Part shown: in pieces, positions 25,240 to 33,986 of the stretch
Layout: every line of letters begins with the position of its first letter
Numbering within the stretch: position 1 is the stretch's first letter
Source of the DNA: Fannyhessea vaginae DSM 15829
GTDB taxonomy: Bacteria; Actinomycetota; Coriobacteriia; Coriobacteriales; Atopobiaceae
Reading direction: 5' to 3'
NCBI RefSeq assembly: GCF_000159235.2
Contig: NZ_ACGK02000001.1
Location: 496,001 to 560,000, forward strand
DNA length: 64,000 nucleotides
The notes under the pieces: model-generated
Databases searched by the model: none
What the model saw: only the letters and a program-made list of their open reading frames with translations
What the model was told of the DNA's origin: nothing
Translations under genes and position numbers: made by a program

Positions 25240-25391
25240 AACATATGTACGTATTATGAATGATTATTCTTTTTAAGTCATACATAGTTAAAAGGTGTAA
25301 ACTATCTATAGATATAGCTTAGTAAATGTAGTCCTTCGGTGTATAACGAAATATGTCGTGTATTACATGCTACGTGTGTTGTAATATGAAG

Positions 25392-25434
25392 TCCCGTAGG
25401 AAATAATATTCGTAAATTTCAGGATACGGGAAGG
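25392..25434 (+). promoter_or_regulatory. pyrG leader hairpin abutting the Shine-Dalgarno
   Basis: TCCCGTA (25392-25398) can pair with TACGGGA (25425-25431); the right arm runs directly into the pyrG ribosome-binding site (GGGAAGG). A second dyad (ATTACA / TGTAAT) lies just upstream. Possible translational control; no known riboswitch class is recognised. Confidence 0.3.
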
Positions 25435-25445
25435 CAAAAATCATT

Positions 25446-27101
25446 ATGACAAAGCATATATTTGTAACCGGTGGTGTGGTTTCATCATTAGGAAAAGGCA
25501 TTACTGCTGCTTCCTTGGGAAGACTTTTGAAGTCACGCGGTTATAAAGTGATGATGCAAAAAGCAGATCCGTATTTAAATGTAGACCCTGGAACTATGAG
25601 CCCATTTCAGCACGGTGAAGTTTTTGTTACCGAAGACGGCAAAGAAACTGACCTTGACCTCGGGCATTATGAGCGTTTCATTGATGAAAACCTTACCGCT
25701 AATTCCAATTTTACAACTGGCGTTATTTATCAGTCACTTATATCACGCGAACGCGCTGGTGACTTTTTGGGAGGAACGGTTCAGGTTATTCCTCACGTTA
25801 CTAACGAGATTAAAGAACGTTTTAAGCGCATCGAAGAGCAAACTCAGGCTGATGTTGTTATCACTGAGCTTGGAGGAACAATAGGTGATATAGAAGGGCA
25901 GTCTTTTGTTGAAGCTATTCGCCAATTTAGAAAAGAAAAAGGACCAGGTCAAACACTTGTCATTCATGTAAGTTTGGTTCCTTATATTTCCGCTGCTCAC
26001 GAGGTTAAAACTAAGCCTACTCAACACTCGGTTAAAGAGCTTCGCTCCATGGGTGTACAACCCGATTTAATTGTATGTCGTGGAGATCACGAGATAAACA
26101 CTGCTATTCGTGCTAAGATTGCGCATTTTTGTGACGTTGACGAGGATTGCGTTTTTGAAAATTCCGATTGTCCGTCTATTTATCAAGTTCCTATGCATTT
26201 AGCAAAACAACACTTTGACGAAAAAGTATGCGAAAAATTAGGTCTTGAAGTTCGCGAAAGCCATATGGAAGCGTGGAACGACTTTACCCGTGCCATGGAA
26301 AAGGCAAATGCCCATAAAGATACAACCGAAATTAAGGTAGTTGGAAAATACACGCAACTCCCGGATGCATATCTTTCGGTTATCGAGGCATTGCACCATT
26401 CGGGCGTGTATTTTGGTCGCCATGTTAATATCACGCTTATCGATGGAGAAGAGCTTGATGCTTCTAATCTCGACGAAGTTTTTGAAGATGCAGATGGTAT
26501 TTTGGTTCCTGGTGGATTTGGACGCCGTGGTGTAGAAGGAAAGATTCTTTCTGCTCAACTTGCGCGCGAACGTAAGATTCCGTACTTGGGAGTTTGTTTA
26601 GGATTACAAGTTGCTGTTTCTGAGTTCGCTCGCCACGTTTGCCATCTTGAAGATGCAAATTCGTCTGAATTTAATCCTCAAACCTCACATCCTGTTATTG
26701 ACCTTATGGCATCGCAGGAAGAAGTTACCGATAAGGGTGGTACTATGCGTTTAGGTACCTATCCTTGCAAGGTATTAGGTCCTTTGGCACGTGAGGCATA
26801 CGGTCAAGAGCTTGTATACGAGCGTCACCGTCATCGCTATGAAGTCAATAACGCATATCGTAAGCAACTGGTAGATGCTGGCCTTATTATTGCTGGTCTT
26901 TCGCCTGATGACCGTTTGGTAGAAATGGTTGAATTGCCCGAAAATATTCACCCATGGTTTGTTGCGAGTCAGGCACATCCAGAGTTTAAGAGCCGTCCAA
27001 CTAATCCTGCGCCGTTGTTTAGAGAGTTTGTTCGTGCGTCCATTGCACGTCACGAAGGTGTTGAGCGTACAAGTGTGGTAGCTCCTCGCGACATGAATTA
27101 A
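25446..27101 (+). CDS. pyrG: CTP synthase
   Basis: A 551-residue enzyme converting UTP to CTP with glutamine and ATP. The synthetase domain opens with FVTGGVVSSLGKGITAASLGR and contains KADPYLNVDPGTMSPFQHGE and the metal/UTP region GGTIGDIEGQSFVEAIRQ. The glutamine amidotransferase domain has GGFGRRG, the nucleophile C384 in GVCLGLQ, and the His/Glu pair in QAHPEFKSRP. Full length, with no odd features. A strong terminator follows. Confidence 0.97.
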   Translation: MTKHIFVTGGVVSSLGKGITAASLGRLLKSRGYKVMMQKADPYLNVDPGTMSPFQHGEVFVTEDGKETDLDLGHYERFIDENLTANSNFTTGVIYQSLISRERAGDFLGGTVQVIPHVTNEIKERFKRIEEQTQADVVITELGGTIGDIEGQSFVEAIRQFRKEKGPGQTLVIHVSLVPYISAAHEVKTKPTQHSVKELRSMGVQPDLIVCRGDHEINTAIRAKIAHFCDVDEDCVFENSDCPSIYQVPMHLAKQHFDEKVCEKLGLEVRESHMEAWNDFTRAMEKANAHKDTTEIKVVGKYTQLPDAYLSVIEALHHSGVYFGRHVNITLIDGEELDASNLDEVFEDADGILVPGGFGRRGVEGKILSAQLARERKIPYLGVCLGLQVAVSEFARHVCHLEDANSSEFNPQTSHPVIDLMASQEEVTDKGGTMRLGTYPCKVLGPLAREAYGQELVYERHRHRYEVNNAYRKQLVDAGLIIAGLSPDDRLVEMVELPENIHPWFVASQAHPEFKSRPTNPAPLFREFVRASIARHEGVERTSVVAPRDMN

Positions 27102-27104
27102 ACG

Positions 27105-27137
27105 AAAAGCTCAAGTGCGTATGCACTTGAGCTTTTT
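27105..27137 (+). terminator. Rho-independent terminator of pyrG
   Basis: AAAAGCTCAAGTGC / GCACTTGAGCTTTT, a 14-bp perfect stem with loop GTAT, followed by T's. Confidence 0.93.
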
Positions 27138-27223
27138 TGCACAATGCACATGTGTTTGCTTTTAGGTTATGCGTCTTGTGCTTTATGTTCTCATTGCCGT
27201 GCTTTTGTGTATGAGTTGATACT

Positions 27224-28183
27224 ATGGATACTTTTGACACCATTAAAGAAGAATATCTTAACTACGTGCTTATTGAGCGTGGCTATTCGGTGCATACACT
27301 ACATTCGTATGATCACGATTTAACGTTGTACTTATCGTTTCTTCAATCTCATGATATTGATGATCCTGCGTATATTACGCGCGAGATCGTAGAAGCCTAT
27401 ATTGCACATCTTTTCCATGAGGGTATGTCATCTTCAACGGTTCAACGTGCTGTTTCATCAATTAAAGGTTTTCATAAATTTATGGTTGTTGAGCAAATTT
27501 GCGAAAATCATCCAACCACCAATTTAAAACTTCCCAAAAAATCGTTTCATTTGCCCGATGTCCTCACCCAAGATCAAATTATCCATCTGTTAGACGATCC
27601 TTTTAAGCCGCAGCTGCTGCCAGCTCCAAAACTTACGGCTCGAAAAGCACTTTCGCTTAAACCGCAAGCATGTTTTTATCGAGATAAAGCAATATTAGAA
27701 ATGCTTTATGGCTGTGGCCTTCGCGTTTCGGAATTGTGTGGTCTTAATCAAGGAGATGTTTTGGTTTCCGATGAGCTGGTGCGCGTGTTTGGAAAAGGCT
27801 CAAAAGAGCGCTTAGTTCCATGCTTGGGAACAGCGCTTGAAAGTTACCAAAATTATTGCACCAAGTGGCGCGCTCTTTTGGCATGTTCTCCTAAAACAAC
27901 AGACGCAGTTTTTTTAAGCGTGCGCGGCACTCGTATTTCTCGTCAGGCGGTATTTTCGCTGGTAGAGCGCTATGGTAGTTACGTTGGTATTAAAGGTTTA
28001 CATCCTCATACCTTGCGCCACAGTTATGCCACGCACATGCTTGAAGGTGGCATGAATTTGCGTATTGTTCAAGAGCTCTTAGGACATGCATCTATTTCTA
28101 CAACGCAACTTTATACACATATTGATTTAACGCATATTCGTAGCGAATATATGGCGGCACATCCACGTGCTCAGATAAAATAG
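27224..28183 (+). CDS. xerD: Tyrosine recombinase XerD
   Basis: A 319-residue site-specific recombinase. The N-terminal core-binding domain covers 1-110 (YLNYVLIERGYSVHTLHSYDHDL). The catalytic domain has Arg in GCGLRVSELCGL, Lys in FGKGSKERLVPC, HTLRHSYATH, LGHASISTTQLYTH and the nucleophile tyrosine in QLYTH. It resolves chromosome dimers at dif. About 25 residues (PAPKLTARKALSLKPQACF) are inserted between the domains compared with typical 295-300-residue XerD proteins. The chromosomal setting beside pyrG and the division cluster argues for the housekeeping enzyme and against a phage integrase. Confidence 0.9.
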   Translation: MDTFDTIKEEYLNYVLIERGYSVHTLHSYDHDLTLYLSFLQSHDIDDPAYITREIVEAYIAHLFHEGMSSSTVQRAVSSIKGFHKFMVVEQICENHPTTNLKLPKKSFHLPDVLTQDQIIHLLDDPFKPQLLPAPKLTARKALSLKPQACFYRDKAILEMLYGCGLRVSELCGLNQGDVLVSDELVRVFGKGSKERLVPCLGTALESYQNYCTKWRALLACSPKTTDAVFLSVRGTRISRQAVFSLVERYGSYVGIKGLHPHTLRHSYATHMLEGGMNLRIVQELLGHASISTTQLYTHIDLTHIRSEYMAAHPRAQIK

Positions 28184-28380
28184 TCAAAACCCCCATGCCT
28201 CAGCATTTATAGCTCTGAGCTGTACGTTCATAAAAAACGCACACAAAGTTCATCGCACATAGTACAAGAGTTCTCATAATCTCCAAATGATTGTACCTAC
28301 AAACATGTGTACCCCCTATATATCCAAAAATAGTTCACCTTTAAGATGGGCTTAATGAGTTTTTGTCATAAAAATCAAAT

Positions 28381-28430
28381 TAGGTGTCAAAAAATGTAAC
28401 AAAGTGTTGCGAAGTGTTAAGGAAGTGCGT
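28381..28430 (+). promoter_or_regulatory. MraZ operator: AAGTG-type direct repeats with 10-11-bp spacing
   Basis: AAAGTGTT (28401), AAGTGTT (28412) and AAGTGCG (28423) are spaced 10-11 bp apart. Two weaker units lie at 28391 (AAAATGTA) and 28381 (TAGGTGTC). AAAGTG[T/G] repeats at this spacing are the reported MraZ sites in mycoplasmas; E. coli uses TGGG repeats with the same 10-bp period. The boxes overlap the -35 of the promoter below, so MraZ binding should repress its own operon. Confidence 0.7.
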
Positions 28431-28435
28431 ATAGT
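28407..28435 (+). promoter_or_regulatory. Promoter of the division/cell-wall cluster
   Basis: TTGCGA, 17 bp, TATAGT gives a good sigma-A match 52 bp before mraZ. The -35 lies inside the MraZ boxes. The rest of 28184-28400 contains no gene that I can support. Confidence 0.6.
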
Positions 28436-28487
28436 TGAAAGCGTAATCCGCGGGAGAGTTATCTCTAAAGGTTGAAAGGAGGATCAA

Positions 28488-28919
28488 ATGTATTTGACTG
28501 GCACCTACACGCATACGCTTGATGCTAAGTCACGCATTATGCTTCCTTCTGCTTTTAGAAAGCAACTGGGCGAGACTGTTTGTCTTGTTCCTCTCAACGA
28601 TTGCATTTACGGTTTTACTCCTGAAAGCCATCGCGCGTGGATAGAGAGTTTTTTTCCTGGAGGAATCAACCCTCGTAACAGAAAAGACGTCGCTCTACGT
28701 GCAGGTCTTTTATCGCGTACACTCACGGTCGAATTAGACAGTGCAGGGCGCCTTGCATTAGGCAAGCTTGATGCAAGTCGTCTTAGTGCATGCAATATCG
28801 AGCGCGAGGTTGCCATCGTAGGCGTTGATGATCATTTTGAAATTTGGAATGCTTCCAAATTTGAAGATCAGACAAAAGCATTTGATGACAATCTTGAGAG
28901 CTTGATGTTTGAAGACTAG
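28488..28919 (+). CDS. mraZ: Transcriptional regulator MraZ
   Basis: A 143-residue protein with two AbrB-like swapped-hairpin domains. TGTYTHTLDAKSRIMLPSAFRKQLGE opens the first, and LDSAGRLALGKLDASRLSACNIEREVAIVG forms the second. It forms rings that bind direct repeats upstream of its own gene and regulate the cluster; matching repeats are present at 28401-28428. The RBS AAAGGAGG is strong. It is the first gene of the cluster, 11 bp before rsmH. Confidence 0.95.
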   Translation: MYLTGTYTHTLDAKSRIMLPSAFRKQLGETVCLVPLNDCIYGFTPESHRAWIESFFPGGINPRNRKDVALRAGLLSRTLTVELDSAGRLALGKLDASRLSACNIEREVAIVGVDDHFEIWNASKFEDQTKAFDDNLESLMFED

Positions 28920-28930
28920 GTCGTAAGGAT

Positions 28931-29899
28931 ATGAGCAGTTTGACATCTGAATATCGGCATGTTCCCGTGATGCTCACCGAGGTAGAACAGGAGTTATCGC
29001 TTAAACCTGGCGATGTTGTCTGTGATTGCACTCTTGGCGGTGCTGGTCACACGGTAGCTTTGGCACAACACGTTGCACCTGATGGTTTATCACTTGGTAT
29101 AGACCAAGACGACGCGGCTCTTAAAGCTGCGTCCGAGCGCATGGATCGTCTTGCGCCTTGCGTAACGTATAAGTTTTTGAAGGGAAATTTTTCTCAGCTC
29201 GATAACTTATTAGTGCAAGCCCAGGTAATAGGCGTTGATGCATTCTTGTTCGATCTTGGTGTTTCGTCACCGCAGCTCGACGTAGCCGAAAGGGGCTTTT
29301 CGTATCACGAAGACGCTCCGCTTGATATGCGTATGGATCCGAGGAATAACACTTTAACTGCAGCAGAGGTCATACAAACCTATAACGAAGCCGACCTCAC
29401 TCGGATTTTACGAAGCTATGGTGATGAAAAGTTTGCCGCTCGTATTGCTCACGTCATTGTAGAGCAGCGCAAACTTTCGCCCATTCGAACAACTTTAGAA
29501 TTGGTTGAAGTTGTCAAGCGCGCGATTCCTGCTGCGGCACGACGTCATGGAAAACATCCGGCACGTAAAACGTTTCAGGCGCTTCGTATTGAAGTAAACC
29601 ATGAGCTTGACGTGCTAGAAACAGGACTTAAGCAGGCAATTCGCTGGCTTAATCCAGGCGGAAGAATTTGTATTATTGCATATCATTCGCTTGAAGATAA
29701 GCTGGTAAAACACATTTTAAGCGAATACGCACAAGGTTGCGTGTGTCCTGCCGATTTTCCCGTGTGTGTATGTGGACGTAAGCCGGTATTAGATATTCTT
29801 ACGAAAAAACCGCTTGTCGCAACACCTTCTGAGGTTGAGTGCAATCCTCGTGCTCGCAGTGCGCTTTTGCGCGCAGCACGGCGCACAACATATCTGTAA
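28931..29899 (+). CDS. rsmH: 16S rRNA (cytosine-1402-N4)-methyltransferase RsmH
   Basis: A 322-residue methyltransferase (old name MraW). It starts SEYRHVPVMLTEV, has the SAM loop DCTLGGAGHTVAL, then FDLGVSSPQLDVAERGFSY, DMRMD and GKHPARKTFQALRIEVN. ICIIAYHSLEDKLVKH and a Cys-rich GCVCPADFPVCVCGRKP lie near the C-terminus. It modifies the ribosomal decoding site. Second gene of the cluster. Confidence 0.95.
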   Translation: MSSLTSEYRHVPVMLTEVEQELSLKPGDVVCDCTLGGAGHTVALAQHVAPDGLSLGIDQDDAALKAASERMDRLAPCVTYKFLKGNFSQLDNLLVQAQVIGVDAFLFDLGVSSPQLDVAERGFSYHEDAPLDMRMDPRNNTLTAAEVIQTYNEADLTRILRSYGDEKFAARIAHVIVEQRKLSPIRTTLELVEVVKRAIPAAARRHGKHPARKTFQALRIEVNHELDVLETGLKQAIRWLNPGGRICIIAYHSLEDKLVKHILSEYAQGCVCPADFPVCVCGRKPVLDILTKKPLVATPSEVECNPRARSALLRAARRTTYL

Positions 29900-30056
29900 G
29901 TAGGTGATTGCCTGCGTGTGCGCGCAAGCGTATGCGCATATGCAGATGACCTTTACGGTATGTGCTGCAGGAACTTAAAACGAAGCAGTAAACGAACTAC
30001 AAACAAAAAACGAACTACTCACGCACTACGTGCAGCACAATTTAGAAGGGGTTTTC

Positions 30057-30506
30057 ATGGGGTACCGAGACAATGTCGCACTTGATTATGAGGCTTTAAG
30101 CCCAGAGCGACAAGCTCGTGTGGCGCCTAAGCTCCGTCCGTCATTTGGAGTTGTAGAAGGTGGGGGTCTTGACGCTTCCGTTCGTCGTGGCGTAAGTCTG
30201 CAATTCCTCTTTAATATAAAAGTTGTATTAAGCATTGTGATGCTTTTTGTGGCAATCGGTTTTGTACGCGTTGCCCTTTTGAGCGCCTCTGTTTCTACAC
30301 TTCAACACAATAAAGTGCTTACCTCAACCATTGAACAAGCACAAATGCATAACAGTGAACTCAAAGTGGAGCATTCTATTTTGGCTAATTCCAATCGCAT
30401 TGGAAGAATTGCAACGCAAAGCTACGGTATGGTGCTACCCGAGAAAGTAGATACCATAAACATTGCCGAGCCCTCTTCAGATGTAAGTGAAAGTTCTCAA
30501 CAATAG
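30057..30506 (+). CDS. ftsL: FtsL-like cell division protein
   Basis: A protein of 149 residues from the ATG at 30057 (AGAAGGGG 5 bp upstream). It has a cytoplasmic N-terminus of about 55 residues, a single membrane helix (LFNIKVVLSIVMLFVAIGFVRVALL) and an external heptad-like helix (STLQHNKVLTSTIEQAQMHNSELKVEHSILANS). The end NRIGRIATQSYGMVLPE matches the FtsL C-terminal pattern. It would bridge FtsQ and the FtsW/FtsI synthase at the septum. Assignment rests on topology and position between rsmH and ftsI, because FtsL proteins are poorly conserved. Confidence 0.8.
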   Translation: MGYRDNVALDYEALSPERQARVAPKLRPSFGVVEGGGLDASVRRGVSLQFLFNIKVVLSIVMLFVAIGFVRVALLSASVSTLQHNKVLTSTIEQAQMHNSELKVEHSILANSNRIGRIATQSYGMVLPEKVDTINIAEPSSDVSESSQQ

Positions 30507-30638
30507 TCAAAATATTCACCATGAATTATGTGTGTTTGCAGACAATCCTGTATTATAGAATTTGCTCTTATATTGATTTCTTCATGGGAATATATAGATA
30601 AGATTAGCACGGCTAATTTCTAGTATGTAAGGTATGTT

Positions 30639-32390
30639 ATGAGATCCGGACGTGATTTTGTACGAGGTGCATCGTATGACGAAAGACGCTCTTCTGCGTC
30701 TGCTTCTACCTATAGTTACGCTTATTTTTCAAGAACAACCATTAAGCTGATCGCAATTTTTGCTTTTTTCACCTGTTGCGTTGTTGCGCGTCTTGTTTGG
30801 TTGCAAATAGTTGATGCTCAAAAATTAACTCATATGGCACAGACGCAGCGCACAAATGTGGTAAAACTTTTTGCGCGTCGCGGTACTATTTATGATCGCA
30901 ACGGTAATGTACTTGCCATTAGTCGCGAATGCAAGACGCTTTATTGTAATCCTCAACAGGTTAAAGATCCAAGCGGAGCTGCACACATAATCGCCGATGT
31001 TTTGGGCGGCTCTGCTGATGACTACATTGATTCACTTAATGCCAACACAACGTTTTCTTATGTGGTAAAAAGAATTAGTAATGAAGATGCCAAAACTATT
31101 AAAACACGCCTTGCTGATGCAAAAATTGGAGGTGTCTTTTTACTTCCCGATATTAAACGAGAATACCCTTATGGTAATGTTGGTGGACAGATTTTAGGTT
31201 TGGTTGGTAATGATGGTGACGGCTTGTCTGGCCTTGAGCTTTATTATAATGACAAACTTAAAGGAACTGATGGTGAGATGATTTTTGAAGCAGGTGTTCA
31301 AGGAACACCCATTGCTGGCGATCATCCTCATGTAGTACCTGCTCAACACGGCAATGATATTGTTATTTCAATAGATATTAATATCCAGAAAAAAGCCGAA
31401 GACATCATAGCGCAAGGAGTCAAAGATTATCACGCAAAATCAGGCTCTGTTATTGCGACCGATCCACAAAATGGCGAAATATTGGCTATGTGTTCTACTC
31501 CTTTATTTAATCCTACCAACGCCGAAGATATTGCCGAAGGCTCGCTTAATCTAAAACCAGTGTCATCTACCTATGAGCCGGGTTCCATTTTTAAGATACT
31601 TACTATGTCGATTGGCTTAGACGCTCAAAAAATATCCCCTCAGCAAGTATTTGATATTCCGGCAACCATAAAATCCGGTGCCGATACCATTACCGATGAA
31701 GATAATCGCCGAGTAGCAGCCGATATGGATATTCGTGAAATTTTGCGGCGGTCTTCTAATGTTGGATCATCTTATGTGGCTCAACATTATATAGGAGCTG
31801 ATACCTTTGCTGCTGGTTTAGATAACTTTTTAATTGGTCAAAAAACTGGTATAGATTATCCTGGCGAAGTTGGTGGACTTGTAAAGAAACGTGTAGAGTA
31901 CGATGGTGCATCGCTTGGAACTATGGCATTTGGTCAAGCGCTTGCATTTCCACAGGTGCAGATGGCTCAAGCGGTGGGATCTGTTGCAAATGGAGGCACG
32001 TTGTATACGCCTCACTTTTTGATGAGCACAGCGGGTGAGGAAGCAAATTGGCCAGCAAAAGGTACATCTATTAAAAAAGAAACATCAGATCTTATGATTG
32101 ATTATCTACAAACGGTTGTGAGCGACGGTACGGCAAAAAAGGCTCAAGTACCAGGGTATAGTGTTGCGGGTAAAACAGGTACAGGTGAACAAGCATCGCC
32201 TACTGGTGGTTACATACGAGGCAGCTATACGAGTTCTCTTATCGGATTTGCGCCAGCTAAATCTGCAAAGATTCTGTTATATGTGGGATTAGATGGTACG
32301 CCTCATTTGGCTGCCACTTCTTCGGCATACCTGTTTTCTGAAATTATGAGGGAAGCACTCACCGATTTGAATATTTCGGAACAAAAGTAG
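30639..32390 (+). CDS. ftsI: Class B penicillin-binding protein (FtsI/PBP2 type)
   Basis: A 583-residue septal transpeptidase. A short cytoplasmic tail and one membrane helix (TIKLIAIFAFFTCCVVARLVW) are followed by the PBP dimer domain (RRGTIYDRNGNVLAIS, IKREYPYGNVGGQILG). The transpeptidase domain shows all three active-site motifs: S316-x2-K319 in EPGSIFK, S372-S-N374, and K512-T-G in AGKTGTGEQ. It crosslinks peptidoglycan at the division site, working with FtsW encoded downstream. No PASTA domains are present. Confidence 0.93.
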   Translation: MRSGRDFVRGASYDERRSSASASTYSYAYFSRTTIKLIAIFAFFTCCVVARLVWLQIVDAQKLTHMAQTQRTNVVKLFARRGTIYDRNGNVLAISRECKTLYCNPQQVKDPSGAAHIIADVLGGSADDYIDSLNANTTFSYVVKRISNEDAKTIKTRLADAKIGGVFLLPDIKREYPYGNVGGQILGLVGNDGDGLSGLELYYNDKLKGTDGEMIFEAGVQGTPIAGDHPHVVPAQHGNDIVISIDINIQKKAEDIIAQGVKDYHAKSGSVIATDPQNGEILAMCSTPLFNPTNAEDIAEGSLNLKPVSSTYEPGSIFKILTMSIGLDAQKISPQQVFDIPATIKSGADTITDEDNRRVAADMDIREILRRSSNVGSSYVAQHYIGADTFAAGLDNFLIGQKTGIDYPGEVGGLVKKRVEYDGASLGTMAFGQALAFPQVQMAQAVGSVANGGTLYTPHFLMSTAGEEANWPAKGTSIKKETSDLMIDYLQTVVSDGTAKKAQVPGYSVAGKTGTGEQASPTGGYIRGSYTSSLIGFAPAKSAKILLYVGLDGTPHLAATSSAYLFSEIMREALTDLNISEQK

Positions 32391-32537
32391 CAACACTTGA
32401 TTAGTATATAAGAGGGTTTACTTACAACTAAATGGTTTACGTAAACACATAGCAATGTTTGCATTAACTAACGTAGAGAGTAAAAACGCAGGTGAATACT
32501 AAGCATATTCATGTGCGTCTCATTTAAAGAAGGTACT

Positions 32538-33986
32538 ATGCTAACGTGTACGACAGAAGAAATTGTACAAGCCACGCGTGCGTATGTATGTAATCACGCG
32601 GATATTACAAGTATAAGTGGCACTACGATCGATTCTAGAAATGTAGTGTCTCAAGGCATGTTTGTTGCTTTTCGTGGCGAGAGAACAGACGGCAATTTAT
32701 ATGCTGATTCTGCAATTGGCGCAGGCGCTTCTTGTGTTGTGCTCACATGCGAAGCATCGCAAGAGCTTATACAGTTAGCTCATGAGCACAACTGTTTGCT
32801 TTTGCGCGCGGCTCATGATGACGCACAAGAATTTTTGCTGGAGCTTGCCTCTTTTTGGCGAGAGAAAAATCCTTTGTGGACAGTTGTGGGCGTTACGGGC
32901 TCGTGTGGGAAAACCACCACAAAAGATATGCTTATAGCTACACTCTCCACAACTTTTCGCACCTATGGAACTAAGGCAAATCATAATAACTTGATTGGAC
33001 TTCCGCTAACTATCCTTAATACTCCTTCTGACGCCGAGGTTATTGTTGCCGAAATGGGCATGAATCATGAAGGTGAAATTTCGCGTATGGCTTTAGTTGC
33101 AAAGCCCACCATTGCTGTTATTACTAATATAGGTACCAGTCATCTAGGTCTTTTGGGTTCACGTAAAGCAATTGCGCAAGCAAAGGCCGAGATTATCGCT
33201 CCTATGTGTTCTCAGCAATCGCGTCAGCTTAAACCAGAGCTTATTTTGCATGATTCAGACGATTTTACAACCTTTATTACCGAGGCATATGCACAACCAG
33301 CAGATGTTTTAGTTTCTTGTGTAGGCGAGAAATCGTCCTCGTCTATTCACGTGACAAAGATAGATCTTAACGAGCTGGGTAAGGCATGTGCGCATGTTGT
33401 TTGCTCAGATGGGCTTATGCGAAAAGTGACCCTATCTGAGGCAGGAAAAGCGTGCGTAATTGACGCTTGTTTTGCACTTCGCGTTTGTGAAATATTGGGT
33501 GTATCTTACGATAAAGCATGTTGTGCGCTTTTACATATGAAACAAGTTCATATGCGTATGGAAGAGATCAAAAAACCTCATTTACCTCTTATTATTGACG
33601 ACAGTTATAATGCAGCTCCTGCAAGCATAGCTCAGGCTCTACAAGTGCTTCAACAATGCACATGTACAGGTAGACGTATTGCTATGTTAGGAGAAGTGGG
33701 TGAGTTAGGAGCTCATGCACATCGACTACACGGCTATATTGGAGCTTATGTTGCGGCATGTAACCTGGATATGGTGGTATTTGTTGGAAGTGATCACGCA
33801 CAAGAAATGATGGAAGCGGCCTCTACTATGGGGTATCCTTCTGATCGTATGATGTATGTCCATGATGTCGACGAGGCACTTAAACAAGTTAAACCACTTT
33901 TAACTTCTGACGATGTTATTTTAGTAAAAGCTTCAAGGAGTGCGCAGTTAGACAAGTTTGTAAAGGGGATGAGCGCTTCATGCTAG
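32538..33986 (+). CDS. murF: UDP-MurNAc-tripeptide-D-Ala-D-Ala ligase MurF
   Basis: A protein of 482 residues from the ATG at 32538 (AAAGAAGG upstream). Mur ligase signatures: ATP loop GVTGSCGKTTTKDM, EMGMNHEGEI, TNIGTSHLGLLGS, and DDSYNAAPASI. It adds D-Ala-D-Ala to the UDP-MurNAc tripeptide in the cytosol. NHNN near residue 148 supports MurF over MurE. In most genomes murE lies between ftsI and murF; here it does not. Confidence 0.93.
   Translation: MLTCTTEEIVQATRAYVCNHADITSISGTTIDSRNVVSQGMFVAFRGERTDGNLYADSAIGAGASCVVLTCEASQELIQLAHEHNCLLLRAAHDDAQEFLLELASFWREKNPLWTVVGVTGSCGKTTTKDMLIATLSTTFRTYGTKANHNNLIGLPLTILNTPSDAEVIVAEMGMNHEGEISRMALVAKPTIAVITNIGTSHLGLLGSRKAIAQAKAEIIAPMCSQQSRQLKPELILHDSDDFTTFITEAYAQPADVLVSCVGEKSSSSIHVTKIDLNELGKACAHVVCSDGLMRKVTLSEAGKACVIDACFALRVCEILGVSYDKACCALLHMKQVHMRMEEIKKPHLPLIIDDSYNAAPASIAQALQVLQQCTCTGRRIAMLGEVGELGAHAHRLHGYIGAYVAACNLDMVVFVGSDHAQEMMEAASTMGYPSDRMMYVHDVDEALKQVKPLLTSDDVILVKASRSAQLDKFVKGMSASC

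Noticed and set aside
27224-28183. Tyrosine recombinase as a phage or integron integrase
   Set aside because: No att repeats, tRNA or phage genes nearby; position and length fit housekeeping XerD.
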